Below, piece after piece: positions 1-13,999 of a stretch of 64,000 nucleotides of DNA (position 1 is the first letter of the stretch; each line of letters begins with the position of its first letter). This DNA is from Neodiprion pinetum. Taxonomy: Eukaryota; Arthropoda; Insecta; Hymenoptera; Diprionidae. The notes beneath the pieces are model-generated. The model did no database searches. It was not told the origin of the DNA and saw only the letters and a program-made list of their open reading frames with translations. The position numbers were made by a program, and so were the translations under genes. The stretch spans positions 20,076,519 through 20,140,518 of the forward strand of contig NC_060236.1 of the NCBI RefSeq assembly GCF_021155775.2. Direction: 5' to 3'.

Positions 1-3000
1 GTAAATCCAGATTACAGACGAATTGTTCCGGGAGTGTGTGAAGCCAAAGCAAACGAAACCCGTAAGCTATCACGTAAAATGTGAAAATGTATCGTAGAAA
101 AAAGAAAGAAATAAGGAGATAAGTATGAATGAAAGAAAAAAATAATTAATATTCACCTCGTGTTTGTTCAGCATTCGTGGTGATATTCGTGTATATATAC
201 ATATACCCGCTATTTATTAACGATTAAGAAAAGACAGAGATTATGATCACGGGCATTTAATTATCCACGGTCAGTCCCTCGGGACCCCGGCTGATGCATG
301 GACTGGAGCTCGCCGGTTTGGAGCTTGGACTCGAGTCGGACACCCGATTAAAAATATGACAAGCATTCATTTCCCTGGTCATAAAATCATTAGCATAAGA
401 ATTCCTCTACCTGGGGTTCCCGCCCCTCCTCCTTTTCCTTTTCCCTTTTCCTTTTTCCTCTTCGTTTCGTTTTCTCCTGTTTTATTATCACTCCGCCTAG
501 GGCTTGGCTAGCCGCCTTTTCGAACTGATTTATAAACATATAATTTGACGTGGGAGGGGCATGGCTACCATATAATGATACCTTCGAGAACTAATTATGT
601 TTATGCCGTTTACTCTGCCCCGCCGTACCAGCCGACCTCTGACCCTCGACGAATCACCGAACCCATCCAAAGCATCGGGGAATATTTCTTTCCCGATTCC
701 TCTCCACGCCAATCAAGAAATCAATCAAGCAATTAACCGGTACGATAGACGTCATTATCCAAGCTAGGAAACTTGGCATCAGAAAACACCAACGAGCTTC
801 TGAAATTTTCTTAGGTTTTTCTCGATTATTTTTATCCGTCAGCAAAACTTCTTCTGGTCAGCAACAACTGCTTCTTCTTTTCACAACAATTACTTAATAG
901 GCTGTATATTACTGCGAATTAAAGAAAACAAGGTTTATAATTGTTTCAAATTTTGGAGAAATAATCGTTGTTAATTTATTGAAACTTTTCAACTGTATCA
1001 AATCTGCGGCGCATATAACATTTTCTCATCTTTAATGAAATGATCGATATTTGCGTGTATTATTTAGCATTAATATTATCAACAATCATTGCGACACGCT
1101 AGTACCGAAATTACGAAACTTGATTAAAATTTCAGCAAAAAACCAATGTCCGCAATCCGACTGTAGCCAGCTCCTTTGATTCTTGCAAAAATTTCAAGCC
1201 ATTTTTAAAAATGCTAAAATCGATCGATTTATTTTCAGTGTATCGGCGGAATTTTGTGAGTGAAAACGATTTTCACGAAAGTACGAGTCTTGGCGGTCTT
1301 TTAAGTTATTGCGATAGATTTTACTTTAAAATCGACAATGGCAGAAAAGCGACAAAATTGTGTTACATGTTCTCAACAGTTGATCCGACGATTATCTGAT
1401 TATATTTTTTGATTTTTTTTTTTTTTGTTGGGTCTCAATTAGTCAAAAAAGACTCCCCGAAACAGATATTTGGACAGAAAATTTTTGGGCCTTAAAAATG
1501 GTTCAGATAGAACATTGGGAAACAATTGCGTTACAATAACCGAGTAGGATATCAAGAAGAGACCTGCAGCCAGAGATAAAAAGGGTCAGCTGTTGGATCA
1601 AAGCGAAAAGTAAAAGGGCGGATGCGTCAGAACTCTTTTCTCTTTTCTTCTGCGCCTTCAAGGAGGAAGAGACGAAAAAGGAAAGGATAAGTTATTACAA
1701 ATTTGAATGTGAAAAATTTAACGTTTCCTGTTTTTGCAGACATTCCGTAGAATGAATGAAAAATAAAATCTCGTTGAAACTACCGTAGCATGGCTTCTCA
1801 ACTTCAATCAGACAAACGGTGTTGCAAAATCCTTTCGACGATTTGTGTGAAAGGTGATTTATTTGTTCATCGATACCTTGCTGTTGTTTGTACAAATTAC
1901 AGGTAACGATATTCCAACCATCGACATCGTCCTTGAATTTCAAGTAATCTTTAGGTACGCCATAAAAGGATTAAAACGAGGATATTTGCAATTTTCGTGG
2001 ATTAACAAACTTTTTAGCCGAAATTTACAGCTGAATGAAAACCCGACTAAGCTAGCGCATGCGCAGCTTGACGCTCAATCTGCCAAGTTTCACTGTTTCC
2101 TCTGGGTCGTAGAAATTGTCTTTCCAAAGGATTTTTCGTTTATCCAGAATCGACCATTTTTTAAAATTCTAAAATTCTCTCACAATACCATTTTCAACCA
2201 GAATTTGACAAGTGGATGAAATTTCACAAGGAATTTCTTCATATGGGGAAAAAATCTAAGTAATTTTCAGTAAAAACAATCGGCTTTAGACTGGACATGA
2301 TTCAGCCCTTCTCAACTGCATGTTCCAAGTTCATAGAGAAAAAATTTCGAACTACAAATTCGGATCTGTAATTGAGGCTTTTAAAGCTCTTGGATACCAT
2401 ATTGAATGAAAATATGACGATTTTTTTCCAACGTGTCGAATCGCCATCTTGTATTTCACAATGTGACTTCAGATTCGTGATTACCATCCCAAAAAACCTC
2501 ATGGTACAAATTGTCACTCAAATCCATTCATCCATTCTGGAGATATCGTCGTTTTCATTTGATTTTTTGGAATTTTGTTATTTAAATAATTGAAAGAGAA
2601 CTGAACCGATCAAATCCAAAATCGAGTTAGTTCCAAGTTTGGGAAAGCCGCATCGATTGAGACCAAAATCATTGAAATCCGTTCACTAGTTCTCGAGACA
2701 TCGTCGGACAAAAATCAAACCATACATACACAGACATACGTTCATCTAAAAATGATTGGAGGCGATTCTGTAAACTTGAGAACATCGAGATACAGTGAAA
2801 ACTCAACTTTTCGCTTTCGAAGTGATTGCAATAACTTCCTTTCTTCTCTACAACAGAGAAACTCGAATCTCAAAACTGTGGTCAATTTGTCCCGCTCGAC
2901 GAACAAAGTCCTGCAACTTCGCGCAACGAGCTTAGAACCTCGTATGCAAAGTGCAGGCTGAGCATAAGGACTTCGTGCCTCGCCTGAGGAGGAAGTTTAA

Positions 3001-5700
3001 GTGTTGGTGAGCAGGTGTACGAACAGCTGAGCCACCCACACGGGAGTAACTGACTAAGCCTGCCTGGCTGGAAACTTGGGCAGAGACTGAACTTGACGTT
3101 ATATACAAACCGAGCTCCTGCAGTATCAACGCAAGGTGCGTATGCCAGGTACGGTGTTGTGGACTACGCCAAGGTAGAAGACGCTGCAATTGGAACGTCG
3201 AAAAGATACCGAGTAAAAGCGTCTCACGATCAGCCGTGATTCTCACGATATGATTTTTTTCCTCGACGAGTAATTACTTACAATTTTTATTTGCATAGGA
3301 TTCTTTCGTCACTGATTATTATCCCTTGAAAATAATCATTGTCTCATACAATTATTACACTTGCGTTCGATGGTCTTGAAGAAATTGTATTTGATTTTTT
3401 TTTTTAAAAATCGTACGCTATTCTTCTTGCTCCTCGACTCAAAGGCGATTGCCAATTTTTTCAGATTACTTCAAGATGATTCTTACAAGTCGGATCAATA
3501 TATATAATATATATATATTTAAATAATCTGGTGAATCAAAAATTCATTGGCCGAGAATTATTTGACTTACAATCGTTTCAGATGAAATCGAATTACCGTC
3601 AATTTAGATTTTATGATCGTGATACTTAGTTTAATTTTTTTAAACAACTCGTTTGGATAACGGTGTTGAATAAGAAAACAAATTTCTAGTCATTCGCTTC
3701 GATTGCAATCTTCCAAATTTCCGAATTTTCAATAAAAACTTTTTTAACTACAGTTTCGCAGTTGTAATTTGAATATTATGTGTGTACATTAGTTACGTTT
3801 TTTGTTGTTTCTTTTTCTTCAAATAGATATTTAAATTTATGAATCGATTCCTTTCTTTATCTTCTTCTTTTTCCTATTCTTCTTCCGCGATGATTCTTGA
3901 CGCAAGTGTGATTAAAATGAAACTCTCGCATAGATATTGAAAATATTCACAGTCGTCGATAAGAAACATTTTTTCTCGTAAGAAATAGTTTCAGAGATAA
4001 AAAAATTGAATGTAAAAAGCATAAAAAAAAAAAAGAATTCTAATCGTGCGACGTTTCAAAAAACGTGTTTATACCGATCACCGATTTTCTTTCCCGCCTT
4101 TCGTTGCCAGCGAAATAAATCGGTGTTTGATCAATTTTTTCTTACTTACCAATCTTATCCTCATTGTATAAAATATTCCCCCCAAAATCGTGAACTTTCC
4201 ATCAACGAATTCAAGTTTCAGGTACGATTTCAGTACACGTTTCTACAGATAATATTTCCTGTTTCTTTTATCTTGTGAAATAGTAGAAAAAAAAAGACGC
4301 GTACACATTGCGGAAACAGCGAGTATAGCTACACGAGGAATCGGCTTATCGCCATTTCCGCGCGCGTTTTGTGCGTACGAAATTGAGGCGGTTGAAGGTG
4401 GCGTCTTTCACCTGCCGGTTAACTCGGTACCGAACGATTCTCCGGGGCACATGTTTATCTGACATTTTTACAGACTATACGGGTCGAAATTTGCATCGCG
4501 TACATCGCTAATTGCCATTATTCCTCGCCCGGGACGGCCAACTCACTTGCACCTACCTCGACGTGTTCGCAACGACGTAATAAAACCTGAGAATACTGAT
4601 GTAACTGCATTCGCACCTGGAACAAACTATCGCAGGCCGGTTAATTGAACCCGAAGGCATTACACCCTCGTCAGCGATTTATTCTGTTTTTTTTTTCTCT
4701 TCTCAGAGAGAAAGAGAAGTTTAGTTGCAGCATAAGAAATTTGTACCTGATAATAATTCTCGTCGGGAGTAGAAATTTTTTATAGCCAGATAACTTTTCC
4801 AGAATATTTAAATATTTATTTATCTAACAATAAAATACGTAGCTGATACAGTCAGAAAATCGATTTTGCACAGTCTTCTGCATCCAATGTATTGATACAA
4901 ACTAGCGAAATGACTCAAACTTTTCATACAACTTGACAGAAATTCAAATTTACTCCGAGTACATGGTTGAAAACAATTTCTGAGAATAGTCAAAGCGGCA
5001 AGTACGATATGTGAAATGTGTTTAGTTTGAATTGCATTGCGTTCTACTATAAGAAAAAAGCTTCTCAAAGATACATTTTCACTTTGCAGACAAGTTTGGA
5101 ATGCTTGGGGTTTTTGTGAGCTGCGAAAATTTAAATTTCAACAGCGTATTGAAAGTACTGATTTTCAAGAAACACGTAAAAAGAAACTTACAATTCAATT
5201 TCGAGAGATCTTGAGACCAAACCCCAACTTGTGTCTAATTATTAAACGTTATTTTATTTAATAGATTTATGAGCATTTCAAAACTTTCCAGGGAATTTTC
5301 GATCTCAGCGGTTGGTGTCTACCACAACCATCGAATGTGAAGCTGATGAAGGAATTCAAAAAAGAAATCACTATTTATTATGGGAGAACAGTCTAGACTT
5401 CGGGAAGAAACGATGTAGTTTATTCCTCAAGATCTCGAACCTGTTATGTAAATATTTTTAGGCCAATCATGGGTTTCGAATTTTTCTAACTTCCATCATT
5501 GATAAAATCTGTAACTGAAGAATTCATTATCTTAAAATTTATGTGGTTAAAACGACAGTCGGGATGAATTAAAGAAAAGTAGCGTACAATACAATTGATG
5601 TAAAATAAAAAAGTCCCAAACTTAACCGAAGTGAATTTAAAAACTTTCGATAAACCATAAAACTACAATTTGATTTACAGAGACACGATCCCGATAAGCA
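1..5700. other. AT-rich non-coding stretch, no gene recognised
   Basis: No ORF here resembles a known family. A C/T-rich segment lies at 420-480. A GC-richer island at 4,300-4,660 with several CACCTG and CACCTA motifs may be regulatory, but this rests on composition alone. A diverged dispersed repeat occupies part of 2,150-2,750 (separate entry). Confidence 0.5.
2150..2750. repeat. Diverged dispersed repeat with tandem sub-motifs
   Basis: Phrases such as CAGATTCGTGATTACCATCCC followed by near-repeats of 'fixed word, ATC, gap, CATTC' resemble the repeat block at 61,850-62,510 (CAGATTCGTAATCAACACC). The right end shows the CATACATACACAGACATACG run common at repeat tails. No termini or coding capacity were identified. 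Confidence 0.4.
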
Positions 5701-6217
5701 ATTAAAAAAGCACCAAGAAGCAGCCCTTAAAATCGCTTTCGTACCTCTTTTCTCGTCGAAGGTGCAATTAGTTCACCACCGGAGTTAATTCTCTGAGTAG
5801 GGAGCGATTAATCCAGGGAACGAAGCGGGACGGGATGAAAACGGAGCGGTGTTGGTGAGTGGTTCGATTCGGAGCCGAGAAGCCGACGATACAGAGACAG
5901 GAGAGTACGCGGTAGTATCACGAATCGGTGGCGGCGTTGAAGGCTGCAGGAGGATGTCTAATCGCGCGAGTGGCGCCATTTTGTTTCTGCCTACCGGAGC
6001 AGTAGTTGATATATGATCCCATTGGCTACCAGACCTTTCTCAGGAGAGGCCAGCCAGCAGCTCTTCGTGTTGCTCCTGCACAGCCCATCCACGAGAAAGG
6101 CAAGGGCAATTAAAATTCCTTCAGTCCGGTATTATCGCTGCACTCCGTTCCGAGCTTCTTCATTTCTTCCACGAGGTTACGCTCGGGTTATGCTAGGCCA
6201 TACGGTCCCGTATGGGA

Positions 6218-6720
6218 AGTAATCATCATCATCATTATCAATTCCCCCAAGTCACGCGGGACTTGCAGGCTTCATCGCGTCTGCGCAAAACGGTCAACGG
6301 ATTCGAAATCGTATGAGAGTTTTTGGTGAATGGCGTGAACCAACCGCATTAATCATCGCTGTCCAAGAGTACCGGGTCAATGAAATCATCGAGGTCATAT
6401 CCATGTTCGTCTAGTCGAAAGAAGGGTGCCGTAGTGTGAAACCAACGATATTACAGCCGCAGGTAATCGGCTCACAAACAATGAAATCATCGAAGTCATT
6501 CTCATGATCTTCTAGTCAAAAGGTCAAGGTATTTGGAATTGCGCGAACGTTCGGAAACAAGAATACTGTCATTTCAAACCAACAAAATCACTCATGAACG
6601 TTTAAGACAATCTGTTCTATGAAAACATTGACGTCATTCCCTGCGGCTATTCGCTTAGCGATAAAATCGATCGTAAACTCTTCACTGAGTGGTCATTCAA
6701 TGAAACATTGGTGAATCAAT
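6218..6720 (+). repeat. Degenerate ~140-bp tandem repeat, cluster 1
   Basis: Starts with a CATCATCAT leader and a segment containing GTCTGCGCAAAACGGTC, followed by about three diverged units (near 6,365, 6,481 and 6,619). Each has a core of ATCGA-GTCATTC--ATGAT-TTCTAGTC, then AAAGGTCAAGG-ATTTGGAATTG and CTCATGA. The same leader and units recur at 7,900-8,330. No ORF runs through. Confidence 0.65.
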
Positions 6721-7899
6721 GACGATTCGACTCCCAGCGAGTGCATTGTTACACAGAACAGTGGACGAACAAGGTGATTTCTGAACGACTGGAAGAGGCA
6801 ACATTTGACAAAAGTGTTCCGATCACGATCATTGTTCGGTGATTTGTTTACGGTTCAATAGATGGGAATTGACAATGATGAGATATTTGTGCGATCGGCT
6901 AATAGACGTGACCAGATGGCCCCAACTTATGTTAAAAGGAATCCAGCAGACAGGCATTCCAATCGCATTGTTAGCAGTCCGCTGGAATCGTGACCAGATG
7001 AGGATAGGTGAACGGTCAGCAACAGCATCGGGATTCCCCCAAGTCGTGGCACGAGGAGACAGATGAGCCCAGGCGAGCAGACGACAAATTGCGCGTCTCG
7101 CGAAGCCACCCTCCAACAAATCACAACCTGTACGATGGTATTTTTTAATCGTATTTTGGAGGTTCTAGTCGTAGAAGATGTCGGATTTCGGGGAGCATAA
7201 CCCCGGTTGTCCTGTCCTCGGATTGGGGAAAAATCTGATTCGCAATTATGAGAAGAAGCTCGTTCGAGGCTGTCTCAGTTTGCAGAGAGGAGAACAGACT
7301 GCGCAGACTCGGTTAAGCCGGAGACGGTGAGAAGGTGGCTGTGTACGGCTAACAGCTAAACACGTACCCGCCAACCAACGGAGTCGAACGAACGAACTGC
7401 AGTGCCGCGCAGGTATAGGTAAAGGTACGGAGTTATTTCTGAGTGAGCATAAATAAGAAGCGTAGTTCAGCGGGTATTAAATCACGCTGGGCTGCTGGAG
7501 GATCGCGTGCTGCAGTTCAAGAGAAGAAGAATAAGAAGAAGAAGAAGTAGAAGGAGAGTAGGAGGAGGAGGAGGAGGAGGAGGAGGAGGAGAGCCATGAG
7601 GTGCTGTGCCAAGGGTCCCAGTCTGCACTGACTGCTCATGAGAGTGAATAAGAAAAGGGGGTCCAGCCGAGAGAGACGGAGAGCCCGAGACTCAGTGAAG
7701 GCAGAATTAGGGGCACCGGGCAGAGTATCCCGCGGAGCCAATATGCCGACGCATCAGCGCACCTTCCTTCTTGAGTAGTCAGTCGGCCGATTATGCATCA
7801 TGTCCCGTCCGCAGCGTTGCGGGGAATAAAGGATATACTGGAAAGGAGTGATGCTGACGAAGGACCTGAGGAGGAATAACCGACTGTCGATCCGTCGGT
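6721..7899. other. Moderately GC-rich spacer with purine microsatellites
   Basis: Holds GAA-type repeats at 7,522-7,548 and a GGA trinucleotide array at 7,558-7,590. No ORF here looks like a conserved protein. The higher GC content over 5,750-9,000 suggests a transcribed non-coding or regulatory segment, without proof. Confidence 0.4.
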
Positions 7900-8330
7900 G
7901 TCTCCATCATCATTGTCAATTCCCCGATTTACATGAAGCTTCAAGGCATGATTATCATCAGTCTGCGCGAAACGGTCCGGAGACTAGGAGATTGTAATGG
8001 CACAGTACCGTAATCTTGACGCGATTGCTCATCACGCATTGAAGAGAATCGAGGTCATTCCTATGATCCTCTAGTCTGAGGATCAAGGGATTTGGAATCG
8101 CATGAAGATTCGGAAACAAGAACACCATGGTTTGAAATCCACAACATCGCTCATGACAGTCGAAGACGATCGACTTAATGAAAACATCGATATCATCTCT
8201 ATGTTTCTGTAGTGAAAAGGTCAAAAGATTTGGAATTGCATGGAACACTTGTGAACAGAAACTCCGTGGTCGGAGACCAGTAAAATAACTGATGACAGTC
8301 GAAGACAATGTATTCTACGCAAAGGTCGAA
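7900..8330 (+). repeat. Degenerate ~140-bp tandem repeat, cluster 2
   Basis: Same organisation as 6,218-6,720: CATCATCAT leader, GTCTGCGCGAAACGGTC, then two clear units at about 8,030-8,175 and 8,178-8,320 with TTTGGAATTGCATG, CGGAAACAAGAACACC and CTCATGACAGTCGAAGAC. The order of leader plus units shows the two clusters arose by duplication. Confidence 0.65.
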
Positions 8331-9239
8331 ATCATAGTCCGCACCTTCCAATGGCAAAGGTGAACCAGAGACGAACTAACCGACTGTCAATGCGCCGGTG
8401 TCTTCGGACTTGATAACTGGTTCTGCTGTAAATGAGACCAAGACCGTGCGGTCTGTCACCGAAAATGTACAAAGTCCATCAGAAACGCGTTGTAGGGTTG
8501 GGAATGTTATGTGCCCAGTGTAGGCTCTGCACATGCGCGTTGCCCCCCGCAGAGCCAATCACCGACCGAGAAATGGTAGCGCCGTTGAGTCCGGAGAAGA
8601 TGAAGAGGAAGGAGCGGAAAGCGAGGGGCAGAAATGACAGAACGAGGAGCCCGAAGATGAAGAAGAAGAAGAAGAGGAACAGGATAGGGTTGCTGTTCTG
8701 ATTGCGTCCGCGGTGCGTAAATCTCTTCGCTCTCATCGTCAGGAAATATTGTCTCGAGTACTCTCAGTTTGTCCGGCGATTACGTCCTGCAGTGAGCGCG
8801 TTCAACGGTAGCCTTGGACCAGCGAGGCTTCCACCGTTCCGAAAAGATTAACGAGGAGTCGCTGGCACCGTGTCCCAGGATTGTTAATTCCTTCGTCCAG
8901 CCGCAAATACCGTACCCATCCATCTTGGTCCCCAATTACACCACCGTGCACGCCACTCTCCGAAGGGGCGAAAAAAATTCTCTTGTTTTTCACGCGGTAT
9001 ACAAGCTCGCGAGTCCTTCGCAAAGGCTAGCGTACGCCGAAGGATTTAAGATTATGCGGGATTCTTCTTTCTCGCTTCCACAAAAAGTTATCGCTCCCGT
9101 GGCGTTCTTTAATATATCGTTGACTTCAAATAGTCACTTTTGTTTCTAACTCTCTGGTCAAGAAGCTTTCGGTTCGAGTGAAATTGTTAGTTTAAGTTAC
9201 CTCAAAGTGAGTTACGTTTGGTTAGGTTCTTCGAGTCCT

Positions 9240-9960
9240 TTTTAGACTTCTTCGACATCGACTCTAATTCTTTTTCAGGTTCTTTTCGAACCTCTGTACT
9301 CTCATTGTTAGCTTTTCTCCAATTTCCTTGACTACTGACTTTCTTAGTATCGTAATGTTTGGTCAAATTCTGCAATTTGGATCTTCATTTTCTCTTTTTT
9401 TAGGTTTTTCTAGAACTCTAACATTCTCCGTATTTCCTGTTTCTTTACAAGTTCTTCTCGTACTGGTTGAAACTAGCGTCTTTTTCTTTTTATTCTTCTT
9501 CTTTGTTGTGTTCTTCAAAAACTGAATTAAACTGAATTCTTCTTCTCCAAGTTCTTTCCAATTTAATTAAATTTTAATTCTTCTTTTTCTTCAAGCTCTG
9601 CTCAGCTACATCGGCTAAAATTCTCGTCTTCTTCATGTTATGAAAATTTGTTCATTCTTGATCTGTCTTCGTCAGGTTCCCTCCTACAAACTGGTTCAAC
9701 TTCAAATCATCTTCATATTCAAGTCCTTCACAAACTGATTAATCTGTAATTCATCTTTTTCTTGAGGTCTTCTCACATGCATCAGCTTTAATTCTTCTTC
9801 TTCTTATTATTATTTTGAAAAATTATTCATTCACAATCCGTCTTCACCAAATTCCCTGCAAATTGGTAAAACTTGAAGTCTTCTTCAACTTCGATTCTTA
9901 TTTTTGTTCTTCAAGTTCTTCACAAACTGATTGAACGTCGATTCTTCTTCTGGTTCATAT
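9240..9960. repeat. Degenerate ~44-bp pyrimidine-rich minisatellite
   Basis: Recurrent unit approximating AAGTTCTTCACAAACTGATT, then an A/T-rich link, then TTCTTCTTTTTCTTC. The best copies are near 9,720 and 9,915; others near 9,455, 9,510, 9,590 and 9,680 are strongly diverged. The array accounts for most of the T/C bias here. Confidence 0.6.
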
Positions 9961-9999
9961 ATTCACCTTCGTCTCAAATACCACAAAAATCTTCCGATC

Positions 10000-12900
10000 C
10001 ATTATTTTCCATTTCCACTTCATCCCCTCATCCCCCCTCTTTACCGGACGTCTATCAGATACTTTACCGAAGTCACGAGGATGAAAAGTAAGGTGGGAGT
10101 GGGAATTCGACTGCGTGGGCCAAAGTTACAGCGCATTGGTGGGTACCTACTAGGCCGCGATACCAAATTAGAGGAATGTCTGATTTACATTTCAAGATCT
10201 CGAATGAAGCGATAAATAATTTTCTCGGTGGTGGAATGTTAATGTGGTCCTCCCTGCAGCCCCGGTTCACCAGCGAACAAATGTTCGCCTTGGACCCCCC
10301 GCCAACCTTTACCCACCAACACACGCCTGCCACGAGATACACGCGCGTGTATACACGCCGGCTGAAATACTGCCCGCCGGTTCCCCGCGCGGCGCCCTCG
10401 TCTTGAGAAATATATTCATCAGGTCCGAATAATAATTGTCATCTTAATTTCCTGATCCCCGATATAGTCGGTATGTTATTCTCAAACACTGCTCCGTATC
10501 CAAATTCTATGAGTATTTTTCTTTACGCTTACCATTAAACTTCAAAAAAGCGTCTACAAGTTTAGACGAAATTACCCTCGACTTCTTTTCTCCTGTAACA
10601 GCTTTCGAGAAAAAATTATCACCGATTTTCAGCTAGCTCTCAATCTTTACACACTTTACAAACTTTACACGCGCAATTCCGAAGTTTTTGAAAAAGCTCA
10701 TACCGAATTCGATGTACCTGTGCTATAAATTTCGTTGAGAAATGTACGAAACATTATCAACTAAATTACAACTCTTTGCAGGTATTAGTTCTGATTTTGA
10801 GAGTGCTGATGATTTAAATTTAAACTAATCAAAGTTTTAGACTATCCTGTGTGTTTATTAATGGTGTGAACCATATGAATATGATGTTCCAGAAAAAGAC
10901 CTAAGCAATGAAATAAGATCAACTTGAGCAAGTTAGAGACTCAAAGTATTTCGAGTTCTTACGCAGAACTCACTGGTCTTATTTTATAAATTGTAATTCG
11001 TACGATACAGAACGGTATACTATCAGAAAAATTGTAAAAAAAATCATCTCCACGCTGCGTAAAAATAATCGATAGTAGTTCACGTAAACAGTGTGCGTAC
11101 GATGAAAGCCAACCCTTTTGAAATCTTTGATCCGAACTGAAAATCCTGGACGTAGAGATGATAATAAAAAATATGATAAAAATTGGAAAAAACCTGTTTT
11201 TAACTGACTATAAATTAAATAAAATAAGATTAGGTCCACTGTTTCGATAATTTTTGTTTCAAATCTCGGTGAGAGCGTAAGAATTGAGATTTGACATGCT
11301 TATTGTTAGCTGACGACGAAACCTCGCGAGAAGCTTGCATTTCTCAAGAAAAAAAAAAAAAAATACGAGAGAATTTTCTCCATCTGAAAATTCAAGGGTT
11401 CAAGATCGAAGACGAAAAATAAAAAAAAAAAAAAAAACAGAACGTATCGCGCCCATGTAGTAAAATTTGCCTCTATGAAACGAAGAGAAAGGAAGAAGCG
11501 AACGCCAAATGCCGACTTTCTTCCATTTTCAGACACATCGAGAAGCCTCTGCACCCTCGAAACGAAAACGACTGCAGTGATGCTCGGGGCAGGATACACA
11601 TATAAGTAAGGTGAGGTCCTGTCAGATGCAGAAACGGTCGGATGTCCTCGGCCCCATCCGCTACCCTGTAATCGTGAGGGCGGCACCGCGCTGTCCTCGA
11701 CAGAATCGCGTCACGGTCGACCTCCGTGAACATCCACTGTATCCATCCCCAATCCCCGTCGGCGGCCCCTTTCGGTCTAAGCAGAACGATAATGGCGACA
11801 TCAGAATTTATACTAGCCCTTGAGGATCCCGGTAACAGGCTGAAACTGTATCCCGATAAGAAAAACGCAGCAACGTGAATTGAAGCAAACCGTTGGATGA
11901 AATTTTCTATATTTTTTTCGATGTTTCTATTTTGGCACCTTTAAACTGTGCGATTTATCGGAAGGCCCCTCAACGCCAAGGGTCGATAGCGATAAACATT
12001 TGGGAAATTGTGAAACGCAAGTTTTTGTCTCTTTTTTTTTTTTTTTTTTCAAAGTCAAATTGACTTTAATCCGATAAATTTATTTTAATCGACGCCTCTG
12101 TGATCTGATTCGATCGAATATCGTACTCCATAAACTAAAAAAATTTACCAAAGATCATTGAAATATTTTCTGTTCGATCCTGATGCGAAAAATGCTATAA
12201 AGGCCTGAAAGCTTTTTTAGAAAATTCTATCTCTTGTAAGATTGTACAAAAAAAAAAAAAAAACAAAAAAACTATTCAAAGTCAAATCCGAGTCTTACAC
12301 CGAAGATTGCACATGAATTTTCCACAAAATATCGAAACTGTAAAGAAAGAATTCAGACAATATTCTGCGTTCAAGACTCGTTAATTTGCAATGCACATTT
12401 GTGAACAAGTTTTCGGATGACTTTTCTTCAGCAGATCACTTGACGAATTAATAATCTTACTCAAGCAATTTAACAGACAATATAATTACGTAAATATTTT
12501 ATGAATTGAAAAAATATTCGCGTTACGTATCGGAGAAAAATCATTCAACTAATTAATTAGTAAACATTTGGCTAATACTCCAACTTATTTAAACATTCTG
12601 TATTTTACAAAAATGAACAGTATTCATTATAGCTTCTTCTTCGTAGGTTTTCTTTGTGGTATATGAATGTATTTGGCGATTATTTACTACATATGTACAT
12701 TATACGGTTGTATAAAACGTGCACCCCGATTTACGTTATTTTTTTTTTTTTTTATGACCTACGCCGTCAATGTTGAAACGACTTATTTTATCCCGTCAAT
12801 GTTTACAGATTCATTGCTGTGCGAAGACATTTTCCAAATTCAAGTAAAGTCTATTTAAACCAAACCTTCTGCAGTCTGTTTAAACAAATTGAGATATTAT

Positions 12901-13990
12901 TTGTTGTCATTAAGAAAGAAGAAAAAAAAAAAACTATTCGAAATGCGCAGAATTTTATACAATTGGAACATAATTTTTTTACTCATAGTAAACAGAAATT
13001 GATTGTTAATGAAAGAAATTTTGTATTTCGATGATATTCGCGACCTTTTTTTTTTTTAACGCACGCGGAAATTCCGACCACGTGACAACATCGAAAGTCA
13101 CGAGGATTGTTCAGTGTTTATCAGACCAAGGTGGTGAAAGTAACTGCTCAGGTACGAATTTCAATTTTGTGGTGTTGACAAACAGCGCAGTGCATGCTGT
13201 AAATCTACGAGTTTCTTACTTGTACAGTGTTTACGATTTTGGATTCGTGCAATCAGCCGACAACTTATTCGGAGTGACGATTCGGTGACAATTTAACCGA
13301 ACAGTAAATACGTGCCGAAGCGTTTAAATAAGAAAAAACGTTTTTGAAGTATTGTGAAAGTGTTCGTTTTGCACTGGTAAATTGCAACGTTTGTGTAATT
13401 CTTTCTCGTCTCTGGAGTGTACACTGTGATCTAAACAAATTACTCAAATCTCAGTCAAAATCAGTGAAGAACTTTGACTTGTGACGTTTTGTAAAAATTT
13501 CTAAAGTCATTTGATCGAATTTAATCTATCAAAATGAAAAATTTGGTTTCTCCTGAAGTTGGTTACAAATTTCATCAGTTTCTTTCAGTAGAAAAAATTT
13601 CAAAGGTTTTCTTTTGCTACTAATATTATCCGGAAAAAATGCCTAGTTTCTAAAAATTTTAGCTATAATTTGCAAATTAAAGTCGACGTACGCTTTCCTT
13701 TTTTCTGACCACAATTATCGTCATTATGAAATTCGATCTCAAAATCGTTACTACATATATTCATATTTTTCAACGTACGAATAACGTTTGATTTGTGACA
13801 AAAAAAAAAAAAAATAAACAATTCCTGTTTGACGAGTTCTGGAACGAATCTAGTAATTTTCATAAGTAACTAACCGTGTGATTCATAATTCACAGCATTT
13901 ATTTATGTTTTATTTGCATCGACGTTGGTTACGATTTTTCTGTTTTGAAAAATTTTTCCTCCTTCTCTGTACCTTCCGATATTTCTCGGT
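10000..13990. other. Non-coding stretch with homopolymers and a GC-rich island
   Basis: The segment 10,070-10,410 is GC-rich and stands out from AT-rich flanks, as do 11,590-11,830. A-rich or T-rich homopolymers occur near 11,350, 11,420, 12,030, 12,250 and 12,740. No ORF could be assigned. Confidence 0.4.
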
Positions 13991-13999
13991 TGTTCCGAG

